Part shown: positions 54,291 to 63,482 of the stretch, in pieces
Position numbering within the stretch: position 1 is the stretch's first letter
Layout: each line of letters opens with the position of its first letter
Assembly: GCF_000308295.2 (NCBI RefSeq)
Contig: NZ_HG326652.1
Span: 1,904,322 to 1,968,321 of the forward strand
Direction: 5' to 3'
Source: Afipia birgiae 34632
GTDB taxonomy: Bacteria; Pseudomonadota; Alphaproteobacteria; Rhizobiales; Xanthobacteraceae
DNA length: 64,000 bases
Position numbers and translations under genes: made by a program
The notes under the pieces: generated by a model
What the model saw: only the letters and a program-made list of their open reading frames with translations
Told to the model about the DNA's origin: nothing
Database searches by the model: none

Positions 54291-54836
54291 TCACTCTTTC
54301 CGCAGTTTGCTTGCGAGGCCCGTCAGCCCCCGATGCAACGCCACACGCACTGCACCCTCAGTCATCGAGAGTTTCGCCGCCGTTTCCTTGATCGACGCGC
54401 TGTCGACGGCGATCGATTGCAGCACGTCCCGCTGCCGCTTTGGCAACCCATTGAGATGGGTTGTCACTTCGCTGGCCGGAACGCTCTCCTCGACTGGCGC
54501 ACCAGCCAACGTCTCCGAAAAGTCGTCGATGTTGACGAAAATCCGCCGGCCACGACGGCGAAGAGCGTCGATCAGTTTGTTGCGTGCAATGGCGAACAGC
54601 CATGGCGCGAACGGGGCGTTCGGATCCCAGGTATGCCGCTTCAGATGCACTGCGAATAAAATGTCCTGCACGATGTCCTCGGATTGGTCGATGGGCTGAC
54701 CGGCCCGTGCCAGACCACGACGCGCCCCTGCTCGCAGAACCGGCGTCACAGCCTTGAGGAGGCGATGATATGCGGCGTTGTCTCCGGCATTGGCCGATCG
54801 CATCAGATCGGTCCATTCGTCTTCACGTCCGCGCAC
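54291..54836 (-). CDS. ECF sigma factor, EcfF/SigF-like
   Basis: A 181-aa ECF sigma of the ECF16 type paired with DUF1109 anti-sigmas. Region 2 HRLLKAVTPVLRAGARRGLA, SEDIVQDILFAVHLKRHTWD, PWLFAIARNKLIDALRRRGR; region 4 LPKRQRDVLQSIAVDSASIK, MTEGAVRVALHRGL. GTG start at 54836 with AGGAG 5 bases upstream. Two bp separate it from the anti-sigma ATG. A matching promoter lies just upstream, implying autoregulation. Confidence 0.88.
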   Translation of the reverse strand: MRGREDEWTDLMRSANAGDNAAYHRLLKAVTPVLRAGARRGLARAGQPIDQSEDIVQDILFAVHLKRHTWDPNAPFAPWLFAIARNKLIDALRRRGRRIFVNIDDFSETLAGAPVEESVPASEVTTHLNGLPKRQRDVLQSIAVDSASIKETAAKLSMTEGAVRVALHRGLTGLASKLRKE

Positions 54837-54856
54837 GCGCGCTCCTATCAGGGCAA

Positions 54857-54881
54857 TTCGCTCCTGTTCCTAAAGTGTTAC
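54857..54881 (-). promoter_or_regulatory. EcfF/SigF-type promoter (GTAAC-N16-CGAA)
   Basis: On the minus strand GTAAC (54881-54877), exactly 16 bases, CGAA (54860-54857), 20 bp before the sigma GTG. It matches the GTAACC-N16-CGAA consensus I recall for Caulobacter SigF, except the sixth base of the -35. Confidence 0.7.
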
Positions 54882-55069
54882 GGGCGGGAACCGCAATCAC
54901 GCAATCGTGAGTAAGGCTGTTTGGGGAACCGGGCGGCCCGATCCGGGACATCTGATCTAAGCCGTTTTTAAGGCAAAGGATCACAAGATTCCCTTTTTCT
55001 GCCGTCCTGTGGCCATTCCGCACCGGTCTGTTCCCTGTGCTGAAGACTCTGGCAAAGAGGGAAATTGCC

Positions 55070-55765
55070 ATGCGGATGAGGAGTGCAGGTTTAGCGGCCC
55101 TGGTTGCTGCTGCCGGAATCTGGATAAGCTTTTCGGGCGAGCCGGCAATCGCTGCCAAAACAGCGAAGGCCGCGAAAACCAGCGTAGCCGCCGCCGATCG
55201 CCCAATTGTTCTGTCGAAATTCAAGAAGCAGCGTGCTCACGCCGCAAAGAAATCTCGAACGGCCCAGGCGCGACAGACCAAAAGAGCCGCGTCCAAAATT
55301 TCGTCGAAAGCCAAAGTCTTTGCACAAAAATTTGCCGACAAACCGCCCGCCGAGAACAAGGTCTTGGCCGATGCGAACGAGAACGAATTGCCGGTGTCGG
55401 TGGCCAACGCCCGCGCCCAGGCGTTGGCGGATGATGAAGCACGGAACATTTCCGCGCTCGATAGCACCGATGTTGTGGCCGGCATGCAAGTCGCAGCCGC
55501 AGATATAGTGAGCAGCGGCAACCCCGCTCCAGAGAACAACACGGCCGTTGCACAGGACACCACCGTAGTGGCCCCTGCTGTATCCCCGCCGCCAACACCG
55601 GGCTCCAACAGCAAGATTCTGCGGCCGATCTCGACGGGAGACAAGCCGGTGTTCAAGACTGACGACAGCGATCCCTGGAACAAAACCTCGCTGATCGGCA
55701 AGATCTTCATCGCCTTCGGAAGCCTGCTGACGCTGGCATCGGCAGCCCGCTTGCTGATCTTCTGA
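55070..55765 (+). CDS. Exported Ala/Lys-rich hypothetical protein
   Basis: A 231-aa protein with a signal peptide (about 1-28, AGLAALVAAAGIWISFSGEP), a Lys/Ala-rich basic stretch (40-100), an Ala/Asp/Val-rich middle, and a C-terminal hydrophobic segment LIGKIFIAFGSLLTLASAAR that could be a membrane span. GAGGG lies 8 bases before the ATG at 55070, preferred over 55037. Family not recognised. Divergent from the ECF sigma gene; strong terminator after it. Confidence 0.65.
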   Translation: MRMRSAGLAALVAAAGIWISFSGEPAIAAKTAKAAKTSVAAADRPIVLSKFKKQRAHAAKKSRTAQARQTKRAASKISSKAKVFAQKFADKPPAENKVLADANENELPVSVANARAQALADDEARNISALDSTDVVAGMQVAAADIVSSGNPAPENNTAVAQDTTVVAPAVSPPPTPGSNSKILRPISTGDKPVFKTDDSDPWNKTSLIGKIFIAFGSLLTLASAARLLIF

Positions 55766-55794
55766 CGCAAACCCCGTCTGCATCAGACGCAAAC

Positions 55795-55825
55795 GCGGGT
55801 TCGCGCCCCGCGAACCCGCGCTTTT
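55795..55825 (+). terminator. Rho-independent terminator
   Basis: An 11-bp stem GCGGGTTCGCG (55795-55805) / CGCGAACCCGC (55809-55819), 3-base loop, then GCTTTT. It ends the gene at 55070-55765. Confidence 0.8.
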
Positions 55826-55945
55826 GCTGGATTTGGTGATGATCACCCCAGTATCGCTGGTCTTGCAGAGATAGGCCCCTGAAGGCACATTGCGGCCAAC
55901 GGCGCGTTACGCGCTGATTGTCAGACATTCTTCAAGGGGCAACAC

Positions 55946-56725
55946 ATGACGGCATTCGAACACATCATTGTTGAGAGCAAGGGCGCGGTCGGCATCGTGC
56001 AAATCAACCGGCCCAAGATGCTCAATGCTCTCTCCTTCGATGTCTTCAGCGAAATCGCGACGGCCATTGACGACCTCGAAGAAGACAATGCCATCGGCTG
56101 TATCGTCGTCACCGGCAACGCGAAAGCATTTGCCGCCGGTGCCGACATCAAGGAAATGCAGCCGAAGCAATTTATCGACATGTTCAGTCAGGATTTTATG
56201 GATATCGGCGGCGATCGCGTCGCGACCTGCAAGAAACCAACAATCGCGGCGGTCAGCGGCTACGCGCTCGGCGGCGGCTGCGAACTTGCCATGATGTGCG
56301 ACATCATCATCGCGTCAGACACCGCCAAGTTCGGGCAGCCGGAAATCACGCTCGGCACCATTCCGGGTCTCGGCGGTACACAGCGCTTGACTCGCGCCGT
56401 CGGGAAATCGAAGGCGATGGACCTGTGCCTGACCGGACGCATGATGGATGCGGCGGAAGCCGAGCGCTCCGGCCTCGTCAGCCGCATCTTCCCAGCCGAC
56501 AAGCTGATGGAAGAGGTGCTTGCGATTGCCAACAAGATCGCTGCGATGTCTCAGCCCGTTGCCGCGATGGCAAAAAGTGCGGTCAACCGCGCGCTGGAGA
56601 CATCGCTCGCAGAGGGCATGAACGTCGAAGGCGATCTTTTCCACGCCACCTTCGCGCTCGAGGATCGCGCCGAAGGCATGGCCGCCTTCATCGAGAAACG
56701 GAAGCCGAATTTCAAAAACCGCTAG
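55946..56725 (+). CDS. Enoyl-CoA hydratase
   Basis: A 259-aa crotonase-fold enzyme hydrating trans-2-enoyl-CoA in beta-oxidation. Oxyanion and catalytic elements: [27 protein letters not shown] (first catalytic Glu in CELAM) and [20 protein letters not shown] (second Glu in QPEI). Both Glu present, so a true hydratase is likely. AAGGGGC lies 5 bases before the ATG. Convergent, 9 bp apart, with the acetyl-CoA hydrolase gene, but not an operon with it. Confidence 0.94.
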   Translation: MTAFEHIIVESKGAVGIVQINRPKMLNALSFDVFSEIATAIDDLEEDNAIGCIVVTGNAKAFAAGADIKEMQPKQFIDMFSQDFMDIGGDRVATCKKPTIAAVSGYALGGGCELAMMCDIIIASDTAKFGQPEITLGTIPGLGGTQRLTRAVGKSKAMDLCLTGRMMDAAEAERSGLVSRIFPADKLMEEVLAIANKIAAMSQPVAAMAKSAVNRALETSLAEGMNVEGDLFHATFALEDRAEGMAAFIEKRKPNFKNR

Positions 56726-56734
56726 TATACGCGA

Positions 56735-58588
56735 TTAGTTGCGGCTCCGGGCAATGGCGGCATGGACCAGCGCCCGATAGAGCCGATCCGAAAACGACTG
56801 AGGCCGGTCGAGTTGCAATCGCGCGAGACCGGCCGCGGTTTCTGCATCCGGCGGCCCCGCACGAAAGCCCTGCCAGCCAAGCTCGAGCAGATTGAGCTTG
56901 CTGGCCGTGGCTTCTTTTAGAATCTGCAAGGCAGGAATCAGCCGCTGCTCGACATCGGTAAAGTCGCTGCCGAATGGAAACATCGGCAGCAATCCTGCAT
57001 CGCGGGCCGGCTTCAAGGCGGCAGCTATCCGATCCGGAAAATTCTCGCGATGGGCGGCGGGTATTTCATAGGTCGCCGGCAGCTTCCCTGCATCCTTGGC
57101 CTGGCGCGTCAATTCGGCTTGAAAGCGTGAATCCGCAACACTCAGCATCGCCGCGATGACATCGGCATCCGACTGGCCGCGAAGATCGGCGACGCCATAC
57201 TCTGTGACAATGACATCGCGCAAGTGACGCGGGATCGTGGTGTGGCCGTAAGACCAGCGAATGTTCGACGCAACTGCCTTACCGGAAGTCCGGGTCGATT
57301 CCAGCGTCAGCATCGAGCGCGCGCCTTCAAGCGCAAACGCCTGCGCGACGAAATTATACTGTCCACCGACACCGCTGACGACCTGACCATTATCGAGACC
57401 GTCGGAGATCGCGGCGCCCATCAAGGTCGCCATCATGGCATTGTTGACGAACCGCGCATCGACGCGCGCGCGCCGCTTGGCGTCCTCATTCCCATAGAGC
57501 TGGTTGGTGAAGGACACCGGCACCATCTGGATACGTTCGATCTGCTCGGGCTTCATCTCACGCAGGGCGCGGTAGAAGGACTTCGGTCCGAGGAAAAACG
57601 CGGCGTGCAGCAATGCACCATCGACCTCACGCTTCAACACGCCAGCATCGATCAGCGCGAGAAACGCCTCGAAGAACATTTCGCTGACGCCGTAAAGACC
57701 TGTCGTGAGCGGTTCCGCCTCGCGCGGCGGTTGCGCGGGCGCAAGCCGCGACATGATTCCGCGATAAGCCCCGTTGTCGCGATGACGGACGATCAGGCCT
57801 TGCGCCAGTGCGTCGCCGACCTGTCCGATGCCGATCTGCAGTGTGCCACCGTCACGTACCTGTCCCGCAGAGTGAAGCCCGATCGCGTATTTCGTATCGG
57901 AGATTGGCTCCGACGGCGGAGCAAACAGCGGGAAGTCGGTTTCCGGGCTGTCCAGTACGGCATGAAATTCGTCGGCGGCCAGATCGCCCTGCCCCGGCAT
58001 GAATGGCAGTTCGGAGTTCACTTGCCCCACGATCTTGAAGGCAATGCGCCCCTCTGCCCGCGCCTTCATGAGGTCGAGCGTCGTGTCTGTGTTGCTGCTC
58101 AGGCTGTAGCGCGTCTGGCCGTTGACCACACGCTTGGCCACAAGCTGAGCAATCACGTTGACGCCACGCGTCAGCAGATAGGACGACGCGTGGGTATAGT
58201 TGGCCGAGATGTAGTGCTGTTGCGGATAGGCCTTGCCGAGCCATTTGCCAGCCAGGAAGAAGAACTCGATGACCTCAATGTTCGGCGGCAAGGTCCTCGC
58301 GTGGAGCGCCTTGGCATAGTCGAGATCGGGGTATCCGCCGAACAGCCTGTCGATTACCGGCGAGATGAACCGCCGCTCGAGATCAGCCGACGGCGTCGGC
58401 TTTTCCAGCGTCAGGGCCGTGAAAATGGTCAGATGGATCGAACGGTCGCTGGCCGCGCGCCGAAACAGCGCATTGACGATGTGGTTGGCCTTGCCAAGTC
58501 CTAGCGGAAGGCCGACCACCAGCCTTGTCCCGACCTCGCGAATGATGTCGTCCGCGATTGCCTCCGGGTCGGAAAAGATTCTTGGCAT
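56735..58588 (-). CDS. Acetyl-CoA hydrolase/transferase family protein
   Basis: A 617-aa enzyme of the CoA-transferase family I type (acetyl-CoA hydrolase domains). Two Rossmann-like halves: LVVGLPLGLGKANHIVNALF near the N-terminus, and in the C-terminal half VVSGVGGQYNFVAQAFAL, YGHTTIPRHLRDVIVTEYGV, DLRGQSDADVIAAMLSVADS. Probably moves CoA between acyl groups; substrate not assignable. The ATG at 58588 is used; an upstream TTG at 58651 is less likely. Confidence 0.87.
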   Translation of the reverse strand: MPRIFSDPEAIADDIIREVGTRLVVGLPLGLGKANHIVNALFRRAASDRSIHLTIFTALTLEKPTPSADLERRFISPVIDRLFGGYPDLDYAKALHARTLPPNIEVIEFFFLAGKWLGKAYPQQHYISANYTHASSYLLTRGVNVIAQLVAKRVVNGQTRYSLSSNTDTTLDLMKARAEGRIAFKIVGQVNSELPFMPGQGDLAADEFHAVLDSPETDFPLFAPPSEPISDTKYAIGLHSAGQVRDGGTLQIGIGQVGDALAQGLIVRHRDNGAYRGIMSRLAPAQPPREAEPLTTGLYGVSEMFFEAFLALIDAGVLKREVDGALLHAAFFLGPKSFYRALREMKPEQIERIQMVPVSFTNQLYGNEDAKRRARVDARFVNNAMMATLMGAAISDGLDNGQVVSGVGGQYNFVAQAFALEGARSMLTLESTRTSGKAVASNIRWSYGHTTIPRHLRDVIVTEYGVADLRGQSDADVIAAMLSVADSRFQAELTRQAKDAGKLPATYEIPAAHRENFPDRIAAALKPARDAGLLPMFPFGSDFTDVEQRLIPALQILKEATASKLNLLELGWQGFRAGPPDAETAAGLARLQLDRPQSFSDRLYRALVHAAIARSRN

Positions 58589-58886
58589 CGGATATCTGTC
58601 GATCCACTGCGCCGGACACGCCGCCGGGGGACCCACGCGGAAGGACGGCAAATTGCTCGCGATTGGGCTTGCCTGCCTTCAATTTCACAATAGGGCATTA
58701 AACGGTCAAGAAAATACCGCCCTGCCCGATAACAAATCAGTGCACATTGTCACACTCTTCGATTTTCTGTGTTTGGAGGTTTGCCCGCGCGAACATAGGC
58801 CTCTAAACAGTGTACCAATGAAGCGGGCCGGTGCCGGATTGATACAATCCCACCGCGGCTGTGATCATGGATTGTTGCGGGAAACG

Positions 58887-60302
58887 ATGGTTCGGCGTGC
58901 TTTAGGGTTGGGCGACACTGGCTGGCGCTTTGGTGTGTCGAGCGCCGTCATCGGTATTACGCTGTCTGTTGGTTTCGCGCTCCCGGCCCGGGCCGATACG
59001 CTGAACGAAGCCCTCGCCAAGGCCTATCAAACCAATCCAGCACTCAATGCCTCGCGGGCCTCGCAGCGCGCCAACGACGAGAATGTGCCTCAGGCCTTGG
59101 CTGGTTATCGCCCGCAAATCGTCGCAAGTCTTAGCGCCGGGTTGCAACCGGTTCGCAATTTACTTCCTGACAATACGATCCAGACCGCGACGTTAAAACC
59201 GTGGACTATCGGCATCACCGTCACACAAAACCTGTTCAACGGCTTCAAGACAGCCAACAGTGTCCGCGTCGCCGAGTTTCAGGTCCGCTCGGGCCGCGAA
59301 GCCCTTCGTAACACCGGTCAGGGCATTCTGCTCGACGCGGTGACTGCCTATATGAACGTGATTGCCAATCAGGCGCTGGTGGAAACCCAGCGGGGCAATG
59401 TCGCCTTTCTGCGCGAAACGCTCGGCGTTACAAAAAAACGTCTCGACGCGGGTGACGTCACACCAACAGATACGGCGCAGGCGGATGCGCGGCTGAGCCG
59501 CGGCCTTGCTGATCTGAATGCCGCTGAAGTCGCGCTTGAGACCAGCCGCGCAATCTACGCGCAGGTGATCGGCAATTCGCCCGGCAGCCTGGCGGCCGCG
59601 CAAACAGTGGACCGCTTCGTGCCACGCAGCCGGCAGGAAGCCATCGACACGTCGATCCGCGAAAATCCGGCGGTGCTTGCCGCCACCTACGATGTCGATG
59701 TCGCCACCACAACCATCAGCGTGGCCGAAAGTAGCCTGTTGCCGCAGGCCAATGTCGTTGGCAATGTCAACCGCAGCTACAACACCGACACGATGCTTGG
59801 CACCAAGCGGGAGGATACAGCATCCGTGGTCGGACAGCTCAGCCTGCCGATCTACGATGGCGGCACGGCAGCTTCGCAAACACGACAGGCCAAAGAAACC
59901 GCGGTGCAAAGCCGCCTCGTACTGGAACAGGTCAGAAATCAGGCGCGCACGGCGGCGATTGGCGCCTGGGTCAGCAGCGAAGGCACCAAGGTCGCGCTTG
60001 CTGCTGCCGAAGCCGAAGTAAAGTCTGCCAACATTGCCTTGCAGGGCGTGCGGCGCGAGGCGCAGGCGGGACAGCGCACCACCATCGACGTGCTTAATTC
60101 CCAGCAGGATCTTACCGCAGCGCGCTCTCGCCAGATTCTGGCGCAGCGCGATCGCGTAATTGCATCCTACACACTCCTGAGTGCAATTGGCCGCCTCGAT
60201 GTCCGCACGCTCGGTCTCAACACGCCGGACTATCTGCCTGAAGTTCACTATCATCAGGTGCGGGACGCCTGGCACGGCGTGCGCATCCCGTCAGGACGGT
60301 AG
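58887..60302 (+). CDS. TolC-family outer-membrane channel
   Basis: A 471-aa outer-membrane efflux/secretion channel. Signal peptide ends near ...ALPARA; mature start DTLNEALAKAYQTNPALNAS. Two OEP repeats of long coiled helices with VTQNLFNGFKTANSV and LSLPIYDGGTAASQTRQAKE, a pattern closer to type I secretion TolC/BepC than to CzcC. The ATG at 58887 fits the signal peptide; GGGAAA is very near it. Convergent with the RND pump gene (5 bp gap), which it may serve. Confidence 0.9.
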   Translation: MVRRALGLGDTGWRFGVSSAVIGITLSVGFALPARADTLNEALAKAYQTNPALNASRASQRANDENVPQALAGYRPQIVASLSAGLQPVRNLLPDNTIQTATLKPWTIGITVTQNLFNGFKTANSVRVAEFQVRSGREALRNTGQGILLDAVTAYMNVIANQALVETQRGNVAFLRETLGVTKKRLDAGDVTPTDTAQADARLSRGLADLNAAEVALETSRAIYAQVIGNSPGSLAAAQTVDRFVPRSRQEAIDTSIRENPAVLAATYDVDVATTTISVAESSLLPQANVVGNVNRSYNTDTMLGTKREDTASVVGQLSLPIYDGGTAASQTRQAKETAVQSRLVLEQVRNQARTAAIGAWVSSEGTKVALAAAEAEVKSANIALQGVRREAQAGQRTTIDVLNSQQDLTAARSRQILAQRDRVIASYTLLSAIGRLDVRTLGLNTPDYLPEVHYHQVRDAWHGVRIPSGR

Positions 60303-60307
60303 CGTTC

Positions 60308-63300
60308 TCAGCGTATCCGACGCGCGAATATCGAGATCAGCACCGGCAGCGTGATCAAGATGACCAGCGGCGCCACCGCCATGCCCGTCACCACCACGAC
60401 CGCGAGCGGCTTCTGCACCTGAGACCCAATGCCGGTTGACATCGCCGCCGGCAGCAGACCAATGCCCGCGACAGCGCAGGTCATCAGCACCGGGCGCAAC
60501 TGCAGTTCGCCGGTGCGGATCACCGCCCTGATGCGGTCGACACCCTCGTCGATCAGTTGATTGTATTGCGACAGAATGATAATGCCGTCCATCACCGCGA
60601 TGCCGAACAGCGCGATGAAACCGATCGCAGCCGACACGCTGAACGGAATGCCGCTGACCACGAGCCCGAGCACACCGCCGAACACCGCCATCGGGATGAC
60701 GCTCATGGCCAACAGCGTGTCCACCATCGATCCGAAGTTAAACCACAGCAGGATTCCTATCAGGGCAAGACTGATCGGAACGACAACGGACAGCCGCTTG
60801 ATCGCGTCCTGCAGATTGCCGAATTCGCCGACCCACTCGGCTCGCGAGCCGGACGGAAACTGGACCTGCGCCGCGACCTTGTCCTGGGCTTCCTTAATGG
60901 CGCCGCCGAGGTCGCGTTCTCGCACCGAGAACTTGATTGGCAGGTAACGCTCCTGCTGTTCGCGATAGATATAAGCCGCCCCCGAGACCAGCTTGATCGA
61001 AGCCACCTCCGACAGGGGGACCTGCTGAATTCCGCTCGGCCCCTGCGCACCGATCCGTAGATTGTGAATCGCCTCGGCGCTCTTGCGATACTCCGGCGCG
61101 AGACGGACGATGATCGGGAAATGGCGGTCGCTCCCCGGTTCGTAAAGATCCCCCGCGCTGTCGCCGCCAATGGCGACGCGGATGGTCGCGTTGATGTCAC
61201 CCGGCGACAACCCGTAGCGTGCAGCCCGGGCGCGATCGATGTCGATCTGGATCGTCGGCTGTCCCAGCGAGGTGAAAACCGACAGGTCCGTTACGCCCTT
61301 CACGGTCGAAAGCACCGACTTGATCTTGTTGGCCGTGTTGGTCAGTTCGACGAGATCGTTGCCATAGAGCTTGATCGAGTTCTCGCCCTTCACGCCTGAC
61401 ACTGCTTCGGCCACGTTGTCCTGCAGATATTGCGAGAAATTGAACTCGACGCCGGGAAATCTCTTCTGCAATTGCGCCAGCAACTCGGCGGTTAATTCGT
61501 CCTTGTCACGAGAACCGGGCCATTCGCTTGCAGGCTTCAGCGGCGCGAAGAATTCCGCATTGAACAGTCCCGCAGCGTCAGTACCGTCATCAGGCCGCCC
61601 GTGCTGCGACACCACCGATTCCACTTCCGGTCGCGCACGAATGACCTTGCGCATTTCGTTGACGTAGGAGTTACCCTCCTCAAGCGAAATGGTCGGCGGC
61701 AGTGTGGCGCGAATCCAGAGGTTGCCCTCCTCGAGCTTCGGCAAGAACTCAAGTCCAAGCAGACGAATTCCAATAAACGTCAGAACGACGAGTCCACCCG
61801 CCGCCGTCATCACGATCCCTCGATTCCGGATGGCCCACCGCAGCAGAGGCATGTAGATGCGGTGCAGCCAGCGCATGACGCGGGTTTCGGTCTCCTGGAT
61901 GTGCGCGGGAAGAATGATCGCGCTCAGCGCCGGCGTGATCGTGAAGGTCGCAAGCAGTCCACCCGCCAGCGCATAGGCATAGGTTTTCGCCATTGGTCCG
62001 AAAATGTGACCTTCCACGCCGCTGAGCGTGAACAGCGGCAGGAATGCCGCGATGATGATCGCAGCAGCAAAGAAAATCGAACGTGACACGTCCGCCGCCG
62101 CGCTGAGAATGGCATGGGTCTTCATGCCCATGATGGTGTCCGGCGAGATCGCACTCTCTTCCGACGCGGAGAGCTCCGTCGTTTGCGACAATCTCCGGAA
62201 AATCGCCTCGACCATGATGACTGTGCCGTCCACGATCAGGCCGAAATCGATGGCACCGACCGACAGCAGATTGGCGGATTCACCGCGCAATACCATGATG
62301 ATCACGGCGAAGAACAGCGCGAACGGAATGGTGGCGCCCACGATCACCGCACTGCGCAGATTGCCGAGGAACATCCATTGCAGCAGCACGATCAGAATCA
62401 TGCCGACCACCATATTGTGCAAAACGGTGTGCGTCGTGGTGTCGATCAGATCCTTGCGGTCATAAATGCGCTCGATCCGCACGCCCGGCGGCAGGATGCT
62501 GGATTTATTGATCGAGGTAACAAGCTGCTCTACCCGCGCAATGGTCGGCGAGCTCTGCTCGCCCCGGCGCATCAACACGATGCCCTGAACGATGTCGTCG
62601 TCCATGTTCATGCCAGCGATGCCGAGACGCGGTTTTTCGCCGACGGTGACGTTGGCCACGTCGCGGACCAGAACAGGGTTTCCACCGCTTTGCGCGATCA
62701 TCGTGGTCGCAAGGTCATCAATGGAACGGATCAGGCCGACACCGCGCACCACGGCGGATTGCGCACCGATGTTCACCGTATTGCCACCAACATTGATGTT
62801 GGCGTTTCCGACGGCCTGCAGCAGCTGCGGCAGCGTCAGGCCATAGGCGATCAGCTTGTTGAAATCGACCTGAATCTCGTAGGTCTTGGTCTTGCCACCC
62901 CAGCTTGTGACGTCGATCACGCCAGGCACGCTGCGGAACCGGCGCTGCAACACCCAGTCCTGCAACGTCTTCAGGTCGAGCACGCTGTAGTTCGGCGGGC
63001 CGACCAGCCGGTAGCGGAAAATTTCACCGATAGGGCTCAGCGGCGAAATCTGCGGCTGCACGTTGCCCGGCAATGGGCTCAATTGCGACAGGCGATTGAG
63101 CACCTGCTGCAAGGCTTCGTCATAGGTGTAATCGAACGAGAACTGCAGTTTGACGTCAGAGAGGCCATAGAGCGAGATGGTACGGATGGTGCGCAGGTTC
63201 TTGAGGCCAGCGACCTGAGTCTCGATCGGGATCGTGATATAGCGCTCGATCTCCTCAGCCGACAGGCCGGGGCTTTGCGTCACGATGTCGACCATCGGCG

Positions 63301-63427
63301 GCGTCGGATCCGGATAGGCTTCGATGTTGAGTTGCTGAAAAGCGATCACGCCGCCGACAAGCGTCATGACGAACAGCGCCACCATGAGGTAGCGGCGGTT
63401 CACAGCGAGAGCGACAAGACGATCCAT
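60308..63427 (-). CDS. CzcA-type heavy-metal RND efflux pump
   Basis: A 1039-aa, 12-span inner-membrane proton antiporter. The span-4 motif DFGLIVDGTVIMVEAIFRR keeps the two Asp and the Glu of the CzcA (HME) proton relay. Periplasmic domains follow spans 1 and 7. The N-terminal NIEAYPDPTPPMVDIVTQSPG is HME-typical. Exports divalent metal such as Co/Zn/Cd, or Cu/Ag, from the periplasm; which one cannot be told. It follows its adaptor gene by 55 bp on the same strand. Confidence 0.93.
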   Translation of the reverse strand: MDRLVALAVNRRYLMVALFVMTLVGGVIAFQQLNIEAYPDPTPPMVDIVTQSPGLSAEEIERYITIPIETQVAGLKNLRTIRTISLYGLSDVKLQFSFDYTYDEALQQVLNRLSQLSPLPGNVQPQISPLSPIGEIFRYRLVGPPNYSVLDLKTLQDWVLQRRFRSVPGVIDVTSWGGKTKTYEIQVDFNKLIAYGLTLPQLLQAVGNANINVGGNTVNIGAQSAVVRGVGLIRSIDDLATTMIAQSGGNPVLVRDVANVTVGEKPRLGIAGMNMDDDIVQGIVLMRRGEQSSPTIARVEQLVTSINKSSILPPGVRIERIYDRKDLIDTTTHTVLHNMVVGMILIVLLQWMFLGNLRSAVIVGATIPFALFFAVIIMVLRGESANLLSVGAIDFGLIVDGTVIMVEAIFRRLSQTTELSASEESAISPDTIMGMKTHAILSAAADVSRSIFFAAAIIIAAFLPLFTLSGVEGHIFGPMAKTYAYALAGGLLATFTITPALSAIILPAHIQETETRVMRWLHRIYMPLLRWAIRNRGIVMTAAGGLVVLTFIGIRLLGLEFLPKLEEGNLWIRATLPPTISLEEGNSYVNEMRKVIRARPEVESVVSQHGRPDDGTDAAGLFNAEFFAPLKPASEWPGSRDKDELTAELLAQLQKRFPGVEFNFSQYLQDNVAEAVSGVKGENSIKLYGNDLVELTNTANKIKSVLSTVKGVTDLSVFTSLGQPTIQIDIDRARAARYGLSPGDINATIRVAIGGDSAGDLYEPGSDRHFPIIVRLAPEYRKSAEAIHNLRIGAQGPSGIQQVPLSEVASIKLVSGAAYIYREQQERYLPIKFSVRERDLGGAIKEAQDKVAAQVQFPSGSRAEWVGEFGNLQDAIKRLSVVVPISLALIGILLWFNFGSMVDTLLAMSVIPMAVFGGVLGLVVSGIPFSVSAAIGFIALFGIAVMDGIIILSQYNQLIDEGVDRIRAVIRTGELQLRPVLMTCAVAGIGLLPAAMSTGIGSQVQKPLAVVVVTGMAVAPLVILITLPVLISIFARRIR

Positions 63428-63482
63428 CGAGACCGGGTCTTTCAGCGAGAGCGGATGACGTCAGGGAAAGACACGGACCAGA

